A stretch of 64,000 nucleotides of DNA from Clitopilus passeckerianus. Lineage: Eukaryota > Basidiomycota > Agaricomycetes > Agaricales > Entolomataceae. Position numbers and translations under genes: made by a program. Positions 34,820 to 45,861 of this stretch are shown in pieces (within the stretch, counting starts at the first letter, position 1; the number at the start of each line of letters is the position of its first letter). The stretch covers positions 62,001-126,000 of the forward strand of contig CALYLX010000048.1 in NCBI GenBank assembly GCA_944990035.1. Direction: 5' to 3'. Under the pieces are notes generated by a model. The model was not told the DNA's origin. It worked only from the letters and a program-made list of their open reading frames with translations, and did no database searches.

Positions 34820-37018
34820 TTATGTTCTACGCGTAAGTATTATGGGTAGTCTACCCTTTACTGTAACAAGGAAGTCCTGTATTTCCTCTTCCCATGTTTC
34901 AGGCCTAAAACCTTTCTCGAACTGAAGTTCGAATTTCCGGACTATCGCACAAACCACGCTACGCAGTTCGTGGATTGCTAGTCGTTTTCCTATGCAGTCG
35001 GCGGGACCATAGGAGAAGGGTATAAACGCAGACGCGTTATGTGTAAAGAGACGCGGGTCTCCGTGCAATCGGGGTTCGAGAGCCAGACGTTCGTTGGTTG
35101 AGAGCCACCGTTCCGGAATGAAGCTTGACGGGGAGGAAAAGTTTCGTTCATCTCTGTGAAGAGTGTAGATGTGAACATTCGTCGTTGTTCCTTCCGGGAT
35201 GAAGCTAAGCTCAAAAAGTTAGTGATCCATACGTTCGGAGGTCAAGATAGTAGTAGCTTACTGGTCTCCTAGCATATGCCCGCCGCTTCCTATCTTCGGA
35301 GACCGCATGCTACCACTGAGGACAGGTGGCATCATCCGAAGAGCTTCATTACTGCACAGGTTTCGCATGAGCACCGAGGTGGCGTGGGGGATATACGATT
35401 CGAAAGGGTTCCACTCACATGACCGCGTTCAGATATGGCAATTGGGCCAGTGCATTCAAGTCATCTGAGGTTACCTTAGCCTCATCCAACTCCGTCTGTA
35501 GCCGTTTGTGCGAGGTCGGATTGCAGAGAAGAAGCCAGAACAAATGGGATAGTGCCGGCGCCACAGTGTCAGCTCCTGCAATGATGGCTAGTAAGCTATC
35601 ACCAGCCACTTGTTCAATCGACGGTCGTTCTTTTTCAACACCGGCTTCGTCCATCTGTACTCACATTTTGTCAGTGAAGAGGCTTATGAGGATTCCGGTA
35701 CCGGAGTTTACGTACCAGATGATAGAATAGGTCTTTACTGGGAGAGCCATCGGTAATTCTCCTTGTGATTCGCCTGCTTCCAAATGCCCTGAACAAGTTC
35801 TGATGATAGTAAATGGTTGGTATCCATCGACGGAAAGGGACCAGCCAAGGGAGATGCGCCAGGAGGAGGCAGCCCCTAAAGGTCTAGTTCAACACATTAA
35901 CCCATCACGAGAACACTTGGCAAACTCACCGTTGAGAATTGTCCATCATGCTGCAGAGGTTCTCCGTGTCTCTGCTTTGCATCAGCTCCTCGCCCCAGCC
36001 AAACCTGCATGCTCATCAGACTCGTCAAAAGATCCGCCGATCTGCAAACATACGCCATATCATTCATGAAGTCATATCTAGTGCGCGGTGGTCAGAATTA
36101 TATCAGGGAGAAATGGTTTCAACTCACGAAAACCAACTGATCCATTTCGCCATATCCACCGGTGTACTTTCATGACGATCGAGTTGTTCTCCGAGCTGGG
36201 ACACTCTTCTACAGAGGTGCGTGTAGTAGGATTTGAGCGCGTCGGAGGAGAAGGCACGGCTCCATATCTTTCGCCGTCGGGCATGCTCTCGGACATTCCT
36301 CTGCCCGATCAAGGATCGATGTGGACCATTCTGCTCCGCAAATTGACCATCCCAATCTGAAGAAGTGAATGGTTGGTATGGACGGGGTGCCTTAACGCCG
36401 GAAAGAATGGAATGTCGACTCACAGGCGGCCTTCGGCATTCCAGCCGGTCCTAACATGGGAACAATCACCTCGGGCGTGCAGAACGAGAGTTCGTTGGGT
36501 CCTTCCGGAGAATTAGGTACGGGTAAAAGGAAGACAATAGTCCACGCACCGATTCGAACGACGTCCCCGTATCGCTGGTGAAGCTCGTAGTAGTAAAGGT
36601 GTTGCTTTCCTCCCCAAGCCTTGTAGGCAAACCAGATTTTTGTCAGCTTGCACACCAATGGTCCCGGATATTTGGCGAGAGGGTGAATAGGGGAGAGTCG
36701 GTAAATCGTGGTCCATAGCAGGAGTGAGCCTGTGTGAAAGAACCAGGCTGTGATTGCTGCTGTAAAGACATTCTTGGCATGCGAGTCCAGTAGTAAAGGC
36801 GTTCCCAAGGCCAAAGGTACGAGCACCAACAACACGAAATGCCACGCAGTACGATGAGGTTCAAGCCTGTTGTAGACCCAATGGCAACCCTGAACGTCGG
36901 TTAGATCGATGATTGGGCGGGGAAGAAGAGGACAATGACGACTTACGATGCCAATGAGGGAGATGAGAGCCAGGGCTTGATGATACTCAAGGGCCATGTT
37001 GGCTAATCCAGCGTTCAC
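34820..37018 (-). CDS. Cytochrome P450 monooxygenase
   Basis: Nine exons (37018-36550, 36501-36424, 36356-36128, 36077-36054, 36004-35930, 35875-35716, 35654-35419, 35351-35262, 35204-34820) sum to 581 residues. The N-terminus has several hydrophobic segments before the Pro hinge (AKYPGP), so the enzyme should be anchored in the ER membrane. Diagnostic motifs are the C-helix region (HARRRKIWSRAFS), the I-helix oxygen-binding AGADT, ExxR in NEALR, the PERW motif (SFIPERWL) and the heme ligand loop FSYGPADCIGKRLA with its Cys. In this loop the usual Arg two residues before Cys is Ala, as in many basidiomycete P450s. Exon 4 is just 24 nt; including it restores DMAFGWGEELM. The substrate is not predictable. 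A transporter of the ArAE type lies directly downstream on the same strand. Confidence 0.93.
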
Positions 37019-37503
37019 CGAACGAACTGCATGGTTAAATGCAATTTCAGGTCGAAGCAGGGCCGACTAACTAGTGGCGCTTTGATACCCGCTTGTAGTT
37101 TTACGTCGAGCCTAACGAAGCTAAGAGCGCACACCTGTCAGTATGGCCGGGGAAGGGTTTGATGACTGACGTACCTTTAGTAAGTCTTTGGTTGTCATGT
37201 GGGTAGAATCGCTGAGAAGGTAGAGATGATCTCGTCTGATCTCGTTCCCAGACGAACCGGCTTTGCTGCAAATGGCTAGGAACATTCGATGAAGAAAGCG
37301 CAAAAACAGCGTCCTCCGAAGATGCGGAGTGCAACCGTGATGTTCGAACAAGCCCAAGTTGGGCATACTTCACCGTATCACCGAAATGAATTCGATTCGC
37401 GGGTCAATGGCATCGCAAGAGTATCGCTAACGCATGGGCGAAGCCTATAAGATTAATCCTCATTAAATACAGTAAGTAGATCGGTAGATGGTACCGTATG
37501 ATA
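37019..37503. other. Intergenic region between PPR 3' end and P450 promoter
   Basis: One 90-codon frame on the minus strand (37101-37373) has no motif. It probably lies in the P450 5' region. No other feature is seen. Confidence 0.45.
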
Positions 37504-39415
37504 TCAGCTACTCCGTTCTTCTGGCAGTTGAGCAGCTCCCCGCATCCCGCCCGACTCGATAAAGCGCAATGCCGCTCCGTCGATAGGATTAAGTTCCTGG
37601 CCCCTGGACGATGACGGGTCATTAGGAAATTTGTATGTATACGCTCGCGATATGGCTTTTGCGAGGCCAGGTGTGGGACGATACTTCTGCTCATTCATCT
37701 CGTCAACCGCAACCTTGAAGCGCGAATCCTCTCTCTGAATGAGTGTTTCAATAAGTTCGGCATAAACGCTGTACGGTGGTTTGAAGCCAGCCGACTTCAT
37801 CTCTTCCAGATACCAGAAGGCATCTTGATAGTCATCTTGGGTGAGGCAAAGTGATATGAAATGTCGGTATGTGTTGGAATCTCGAGAAATGCCTGCTTTC
37901 GTCATGTCTTCCAGTAACGTATCCCCCAATTTTCGGTGGCGCATGTTGACACACCCTTGTAGGAGGAAGTTAAAGATTGCGGTATCTGCAGGTATTTTGT
38001 AGTCCGGTAGTGCCTTGTAGAGTCCCATGGCGCGCTGTAAGTCGCCAAGGTCAATTGAAGCTTTGACGAGACCTGTGAGGATTGTTGGCTTGATCACTTT
38101 CCCCTCGCCTTGAAGTTCGTCAACAATTGACCAGCATTTATCAATGCCGTCGGTGGTCTTTAGCTGATCCGCGAACAAGTAGGATGTTTCTGTGCGAAGT
38201 TTGGCTCCAAGGCCTTCCACGATAGGTAGCGCCTGTATGGCATTCTTGAGCTCTCCCTTCTTAATGAAAGCCTCCAGGAGAGCAGCCGCATGGGGCTCAA
38301 CGATGTCTACACCCCCCTTATGGAGGGTATCTAGGACATCTGTAGCTAGGTCAGGGAGGCCGCACCGTGCAGCCGTTGCAAGCACGGCGGTACAAAGTCC
38401 CTCCCCGGGTAGCTGGTTGTGTTCATGTATAGCCGTCTTCCATGCTCTAGAGGTACCTTCACCCTATCAAAGAATTAACAAATTTCAATACGGTAATAGG
38501 ACGGGACGTACGTAGAGGGCTTCGGCGGATGATATCAAGCAATTCAGCCACGTTTCCTTATCCACTCTTCGTACCGACAGGTCCTCATACCAGTCGATTA
38601 AATCAATGGCGAGCCTCGGGTAGCCGCGTCGGGCGGTAGCTACTATCACGGACTGCGTTACATCGAACTCAGGCACAACGCCATATGCGGAGGAGGAGTA
38701 GAGCCATTGAAGGGCCATCTCAAGGTTGCCTGAATCTCGAAAGTAGGAGGCGATGGTCGAGAACGTGGCGGAATTGGGCATAATCTTCAGCTCATTCATC
38801 TTCTGAAGAACGAGCCAGAAGTAAGGGGAAATGTACTTGGACTGCGCCTATAATTAGAGTTAGAAACGACTTCAAGAAGTTCTTAATATTCAAATTGACC
38901 TTGAGTAAGGAATTCATGGTTCTAACGTCTGGCTGCAATCCCGAGGCGAGAAGGTCTTCAAGAATGGCCCAGGAGTCCATCTGAAGTGAACTGTTTTTTG
39001 CAGCTGACTCCATGAGTGCATTGTAAGTGACCAAGTCGGGTTCCATGCCAGCATCCTTCATTTGAATAGCAGTTTGCAGGCAATTGAGGAAGCGTGACGA
39101 CCTGGACTGATCCACTAACTCCATAATCACTCGGCCTCTCGTCGTTTTATTGGCTTGGGGCCCGACATTCCCATCGAAGCCGGAAATACGAGCAGACGAG
39201 CTTGCATGCGATGGCTTCTCTTCCAAGGCATCTTGGCTGTGGGCTACCGTGTATCTTCTGCGGTATGCATTGACTACTAGGATTGAGCATTAGCCGGCTT
39301 TCAGCGTTAAACATCTTCACCCACCATTTCGAAATCCCAACCAGCTCTCTGTCTGACGTGCCCTGGGTGTCCCTAGACAAGTACCGGCACGTTTCAAGGA
39401 ATTAGCGACGAGCAT
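37504..39415 (-). CDS. Mitochondrial pentatricopeptide-repeat protein
   Basis: Exons 39415-39325, 39276-38900, 38847-38512 and 38463-37504 give 587 residues. The start (MLVANSLKRAGTCLGTPRAR) is basic and amphipathic, as expected of a mitochondrial presequence. The body is a series of helix pairs of the PPR type: MKDAGMEPDLVTYNALMESA, LLASGLQPDVRTMNSLLK, MNELKIMPNSATFSTIASYF, MTKAGISRDSNTYRHFISLC and MKSAGFKPPYSVYAELIETL. Each has the typical G-x-x-P/x-D-x-x-TYN/F spacing. Such proteins bind organellar RNA and act in stability, processing or translation of mitochondrial transcripts. The particular target cannot be told. It is divergent from RAD21 with fewer than 190 bp between start codons, so the two probably share a promoter. 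Confidence 0.85.
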
Positions 39416-39602
39416 AAGACTGGGACCCTCGTTAACATCGCCGCTGGCGTTGAGCACAACTTTTCGAGGCTAATGGCAAACAGACGCAAATAACGCCCTG
39501 CACGTGCAACCTTGTTTCGATTTTGGCCAGACTGACTCTGCTCCGTTCCGCTCTGCCACTGTCGCGTCGCTCTGCGATACCTCCTCGCGACTCTCTTCAA
39601 TT

Positions 39603-42035
39603 ATGGCGCGTATTCAGCTTGCAGTTTGGACAGTATCTTACTGACTTTAGCCTACAGTTTTACTCGGAAACCATCCTATCACGGCGGGGACCATTGGGCA
39701 AAGTATGGCTTGCTGCACATATGGAGCGAAAGCTCTCCAAGACACAGACCCTGCAGACAGACATTGAAGAATCTGTTGGTGTGTATAGCAGCTCCCAAAT
39801 AACTGTGACGATGCGCTCAACATCAGATCAGATGCTATTATGGGTCAGGAGATTGAAGTCATGGCTCTTCGGCTTAGTGGCCAACTATTGCTCGGCGTTG
39901 TACGCATCTACAGTCGCAAAGCCAAATACCTTCTGGATGACTGCAATGAAGCCCTACTGAAGATTAAAATGGTATTCAAGGGCTCTTCATTCCTCCAGTC
40001 CCATCCAGCTAACGTCATGAATTTCAGGCTTTCCGACCAGGCATTGTTGACATGACGGAAGACCAACTTGCCGTGAACAAGAATGCTATCACACTGCAGG
40101 CAGGTGCGATAGATCTGGATCTACTTCTCCCCGATGTCAACTGGTATGTTGACCCCTCACTTCAATCTGAACCAATCTCAACTCATATAATTCAACCAGG
40201 GACATGGACTTCGAAGATCGCCCAATTCAGAGTCATGGGCAGCACCAGGCTCACATTGATGATATCACACTCCGAACCATTGACGATTTCCAGGACTTTG
40301 ACCTCGACAATCAGTTCGACATTGGACCCTCAGACGGCATTGGTTCAGCAGACTTTGACTTTGATCTTGGTCTTGACTGGGATGGTGAGGGCGCAAAGCA
40401 GGATGAGGCCGAAAAGGACGATGGTATGAGCATTGGCGAAAGCATTGGTGTTGGACGAGATGCTGGCGCACACCATGAATCCCTCGCATCCCATTTGGTC
40501 GGAAGAAATGGCATTGATATGGATGACATATTTTCTACAAGAAGCAAGTCTCGAGAACCCTCAGCCCATCCCTTCGACATGGATGTTGATATGGACCTTC
40601 CTGATTTTGGTGGTGTCGACCTTGGTGACCTTGGAGTTGGGTTCGATGACATGCCCACGATGGACATGGAAATTGAGAAGACGCCAGGCGTCACTAGGGC
40701 ATCTTCCCGTGCTTGTAAGTGTTCCTAGATCCTATGTTACATGAACTTCGAATAACCGAAATTTCCTCAGCCTCTCCCTTGACCGAGCCTCCGACTACAC
40801 CTGGACCCGGAGAGCTGCTGGCTGGCGAGACTGAAATCCCTCAAGAACCGACAAAAGCCAAGCGCAAGATCAAGGAGAAGAAACAGATCATTGACTCCAT
40901 CACTGAACTAGCGGATGGACCTGGTCCCAAAGTCGGTAGAGGCCGCAACGCTGGCCTCGGCGCTCCAGTCACTAAGGATGTCAGCGATATCGTTACCCAA
41001 CACCAATTCCTTCCCCGTTCCACCACCGTTATGCGCCTTCTTGCTATCCGCGAAGACCCCCTCGCCCACTTCTTGCCCACTAAGAACACCCCTCAAGGCA
41101 CTTTCTTCTGCGCTGCGCCTCCAGGCCTGGCCCCCGAACTCGCTGAATTATTCATGCGCCCTATCAGCAGCTCTCAACCACAGAAGAAACGCGCTAGGTC
41201 GCCTGAGAAGCGTCCCAACAAGCGAGCAAGAATTGAAGGCGAGGCTCAGGACGACGATGAAGTCGAGCAGGGCAGGAGAGCAGCCAGCGTTGCTGCCAGC
41301 CAAGTTCTGGGGAGTGATGTTCTTGGTCGTGGCAGCGTTGGACCAGACGCCACCTTTGACCTGGGTGACCAAGGACCACCTCTGGACGACTTCCAGCTCG
41401 ACGTCCCGGAATTCGACGTCAGCATGGGTGGTGACATGAGAGAGCAGTCTGCTGCGCCTTCGGTGATGAGTCGACTAACTACGCCTGGTCCTGACGGTCT
41501 CCCTCTGGACGAGGGCGAGGAGACATATGCCGATGCCGAGTGCCCCATTGCTATGTTTGATTCACGACCCAGTCATTCTCAATCACAGAGCCAGGCAGTC
41601 GACAGAGATGCTCCAGGAGAGCACGATGGAAAGGGGTTCAGCAAGAACACAGTCAAGGCCTTGGGCTTGATTAGGAAGGAGCTGCAGCCTACTCCAGGCC
41701 AGGAGGACGAAGAGAAGATACTGAGCTTCACCAAGATGGCTGACAAGGTTCGTCTCAGAATCCTCGTGCAATGCAATATATTAATTACCTTCTTTTATTT
41801 GTAGGCGTCCCGCCGAGCCGCAGCTTCATTCTTCTTCGAGCTTCTCGTCCTCGGCACCCGCGACTGCGTCAAGGTATCCCAGAACGGCCCATTTGAAAAT
41901 ATTGAAGTCCGAGCTAAGGACAAACTTTGGGAACAACAACGACATGGTTCCGTTGCTCCATCAAGACAGGCGTCTGAAGCACCTTCCCGTGCAGCTTCTG
42001 TTGCCCGGTCCCTTGGCTCCTCCCTCGGTCTATAG
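39603..42035 (+). CDS. RAD21: Cohesin kleisin subunit Rad21/Scc1
   Basis: Seven exons give 700 residues: 39603-39605, 39658-39778, 39832-39971, 40028-40143, 40200-40714, 40771-41747, 41805-42035. The N-terminal kleisin domain that binds the Smc3 neck is [20 protein letters not shown], then [20 protein letters not shown] and [16 protein letters not shown] long acidic middle follows with many Asp/Met and separase-type ExxR candidates (SREP). The C-terminal winged helix that closes the Smc1 head is [23 protein letters not shown]. Rad21 proteins begin MFYS; here this requires the ATG at 39603 to form a 3-nt exon followed by a 52-nt intron with a GC donor (ATG|GCGCGT...CTACAG). An ORF start at 39523 would instead add 45 non-conserved residues. 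The protein holds sister chromatids together from S phase to anaphase. Confidence 0.93.
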
Positions 42036-42362
42036 GCATCTCCCGTCTTGGATTATTTTGTGGACGTGATATTCCACCTGGATTCCATTTCACGATTGCT
42101 TTCTTGCTTCCCCTCGCAGCCCGGTCTTGTTTATAGTTAAATGGGCGGAGATCTATTGTAGGACATTGATGGCGTTATTATCTTTATTAGTTCCTGCCCT
42201 CCGATCTAGCTGTTTTTCTTCGAGTAGTCGGTTATGTTGTGTGTATACCTAACTATGTAGTTCGTAGTAGAATGTAAATATACGAATCGGACTATGATGT
42301 ACAATTCCTGTCTAGCAACATTCACAAAGGCGTCTAGATTATATGGTGGGAGGTGGATATAT
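42036..42362. other. Convergent 3' region
   Basis: RAD21 (+) and the AhpD-like gene (-) end here. No gene is seen. Confidence 0.5.
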
Positions 42363-43302
42363 CTATACTGGTATCGGGACAGGCAGGCCACCCTTCCCAT
42401 CGATGTTCAACGATACGAGGAACCTGCTGACGAAATTATACCCTCCACATGTAGCTGCAAGCTCGACAAGCTTTTGACTGTCATTTCCTAGGGCTTGTCT
42501 TGTCGTGTCGAAGACTTCCTGTGGTACTCGGATTTCCCGTGTGCTCCAGTCTGTGAACTCCAGGGCAGCAGCCAATTGAGGGCCCAGTGTCTCCTTCAAT
42601 TGTCCTTGAAGCTGGTGGTATGCCCTTCCTGAGGTTTCCGCCAAAGAGGGGGTAAACCTGACGGCTTGAAGTTGTGATATCGTGAGGCCTTCTGCTCTTC
42701 CAACTGATTCGTGCTGAAGCCTACAAATGAAACGGTAGGTCAAAGGAAAGCTAGGGTATCAATATAACTGATGATAGATACCATTCATACGCAGCGTTAT
42801 TAAGTGTCGCGATACGGAGGATCTATATCGAATTAGTCTGGGTTATTCGACAATCACCTCTAAAAAATTGTCCGTAACTCACCACCAGTTCTCTTATATT
42901 ACCAGGCAGTGTCGTGTTGCTTCTGATAACACCAAAGAAATTGTTCCAATTTTCTGCTATCATTGGGGCATTGAGTCTAATCCACGAGGGCTCAGACATC
43001 TGAGCCAGGAAAAAGAAACCTGGTCAAGGACTTACAGAACTCCATCCAAGGCGAGCAGTTTCCCGTTCTCTCTTCTTGATCTGAAGTCGTCAGCGACCTG
43101 GGTATCATCATGGGCCACAAATTTTTGGACAGTTTTTACAATCACTCACAGAGTTAGTGCCGGGTGCAGGTAAAATGTAGGGAACTCGAGAGGGAAGAAA
43201 ATCGCCCTGCTTTGCCAGTGCTGAGAAAGCAGGGTCCACACGCTGCAGCAACGATCCCAGGAGAGGCAAGGTGGCAAGGTTGGAAGCAAGAGTAAGGAGC
43301 AT
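42363..43302 (-). CDS. AhpD-fold / carboxymuconolactone decarboxylase-like protein
   Basis: Five exons (43302-43150, 43097-43036, 42976-42883, 42822-42782, 42720-42363) give 235 residues. The core reads NFFGVIRSNTTLPGNIREL, VILRIATLNNAAYEWLQHES and GRAEGLTISQLQAVR, which is the all-helical AhpD/CMD pattern: a first helix, Pro-x-x-x-R-E-L-V/I-I-L-R, then (A/E)-(Y/W)-E-W-x-x-H and G-L. The Cys-x-x-Cys pair of true AhpD reductases is absent, and the conserved Glu and His of the decarboxylase-type active site are present (YEWLQHES). Fungal members often act in aromatic-compound or secondary metabolism, but the substrate cannot be predicted. No targeting peptide is evident. The fourth exon is 41 nt. 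Confidence 0.85.
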
Positions 43303-45861
43303 ATTAGAAATTTGGGTTACTCGTCAGCAATAAGCCTCAAGTCTTGATACGGGGTCCGCTAGAAGTATTCCGGCCACGACAGGCGATATGGTATTTGATA
43401 CTCAGCAGTCGCTCATGGCCCTCCTACCGAAGTGCCTTTTCGGTTCCATTCCATGACGCAGGCCGGCTTCGAGTAGATTTTCATCACAGAGGAAGACTTT
43501 TGACAAGCTTTGGTATAGAAGGTGAGGGTTAGGCGAGCAACGATAAGCAGGTTGTCGATGTTCTCGGTGAATTCACTGTGCAGACTCTGACGGTGGGAAG
43601 ATCATGGGGTAATTGTTTGTGTAAACCACATTGTAGATCCCAGACACCATCCTTAGACAAACCATCTCCTCTCCGCTTCATCACATTAATCGGTTCAATA
43701 ACTTCTGGATTGAAAGTACAAGTCCCCCCGCCGTCCTGTTACCTCTTTAGACAGCCTCTTTCGACGAGAGCCGCTCTGTGTATACCGGTGTTATAAACGT
43801 TTTTGTAAACATTTCGTGATGTCAACGATTCAAAACAATACCGTAGTATACCATGCTCGAGGTGCACTGAGCACTCACACTCGTTATCGACGAAGAATGA
43901 TTGGAGAATGGCTTGGTAGGACTCTGCTGCTTGGGCAAGTAGTTAAAACTTGGTGGCCTTTCATTTATGCTGGGATCCAACCCTTCCCACCTAAAGGTTG
44001 AGTGGGGTCAGCTACCGGGCTGCAAATCAATTTTAGGAGTGCTCCCAGACTCCACATGCCAACGGTCGACCCACCCCACTACAGAGCGGACATCGAATAA
44101 AAGGTGCGGGGGGAGTCGAGGCGCGGTAGGACTCCGAATTCTGCTTTCGGCGGGGCCAACCGAACTTGCTCTGGCTTGATCCCTGATCACAACGACAGTT
44201 AGGCATCAAGAGAGATTACGGGCGATACAGCCTCAGATGGGAATGAAAGTAGATTGCTCATAGATGAAAGATCTCTTGACACTCATTTCGCGGTAACTGT
44301 ACTGACCGACAAGGCGTGAAGATGGTGGAGAGACATCCTGTCCACAATACGCCACACATTGATCGTGTCATGATTTCGTGACGTCAAGAGGGAACTTGAA
44401 GTGAGCTTGAGACATAAATTACCGTTCTGTACAATTTTTGTATACTGTCATTTCTGTGGATTTGGGTTGTGATGCACATTGTATACCTACTGTAAAATGC
44501 AGACCAGGAAACCAGCTTTGAAGATACTCTGAGGCATTTAAAATCACATCAACTGTTTACTATTGGTTTACTATGGTATGTAATCCTTATTTTCCCGATA
44601 TTTAGAAATCACAAGCTACTTTGTATCGCACTAGAACGCGGTTACAGTTCTATCGTCCAAGGAAACACTTCTGGGCCTCATAGGGAGCCGCTATTCCTCC
44701 CCGAGGGCACCCAAGTCGACTGTATTTCACCATTTCTTTGCGCATATAGGATCTTATTGGAGGCTCAGTTATCCCAATGATGCTGATGCCGTCAAAAATG
44801 GCTTGAAGTAGCCTTTAAAGAAGAACACTTGTTGGTTCTCAGAGCCAAGTATACCTCTATACGGTAAGGCGCTTTAAAAGTACTAGCATACCCTCACTGA
44901 TTTACCTGTGTGACCCATAGCTTGGGGGCAAATGCAAAACAAATCCGTGACCAGCCATACAGGAAAGGTGGTCCAAAGCGATGGGGACAATATCGAAAGG
45001 ACAGCGTACCGAACCCGAGCTGGTGGAGAAGGCGGTGGTGGTGACTCTGATATGAACGGCCCTCCATTCTTCGAAATTGTTGTCCCCGGTGTGTAGTGTG
45101 ATTCTTGAATCTGTCTCTTGAACCCCACACTCCCAATATACACGATAGATTACTTACAGTAGCCTAAGTCTCGTCAACAACAGTATTGTATATTCGAATA
45201 CAACTCCCAATACCATAATATTCACATTTGTATCTATATTTCCAGAATGAGATAGGTACCAGACATTTCGGAGGTGGATGAAATCGGAGAGGACCGAGCA
45301 TGAGATGTGAGTACTTGAGTCCTACAGGTTCCTGAAGAGATCGATATCAGTCAGGAGCTGCGAAATTTCCAGTCATGAGGATATCTCAGTTGATCCCTTT
45401 GAGGACCATGTCCCAGGACGGTATGTTCGAAGTGACATTCACCTGAGATCGATGTCGGAGAAGGGTCCCTTGAAGTTCTCAAGTCACTGGCAAGCAGCGT
45501 CATGAGAATGAAAGTCAGGCGCTGTTTGGTTGTGTTGTTCTTCACATCTTCCATACTTCGAACAAGCCCCACGGCTCGAGAACCGCCATAAATACAGATG
45601 CGAATTGATCCAAAATCTGCCAGAGTCATCTGAGTACTTGTTCCGAAAGGAGAAACCTCCCAATCCGAATACCCGAACAGTGACGGCATCCCTGTTCCGA
45701 CACCAATTACAGATTTTCCAACACTTACCACAAGACCATCTGCATGACAGTGCAGAGTAAGTATAGAATCAATAGCTTTCAGCAACTCTCACATGAACTC
45801 TCACCAGGACTCTGACCACATAACGACAATATCTCGTTTGCGAGGGCCTGAGATTATACCC
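43303..45861. other. Long gene-empty stretch upstream of the SSU1-like gene
   Basis: No convincing gene was found in 2.56 kb on either strand. Open frames (for example 45351-45785 minus, 44883-45143 minus, 43816-44001 plus) lack recognisable domains and cannot be extended by good splice pairs. The base composition is ordinary, without tandem repeats or terminal inverted repeats that I can see. It may be an extended promoter, a non-coding RNA locus or the remains of a lost gene. Confidence 0.45.

Noticed and set aside
45351..45785. 144-codon frame on the minus strand in the gene-poor region
   Set aside because: No recognisable domain, no consistent splice partners and no composition difference from its surroundings.
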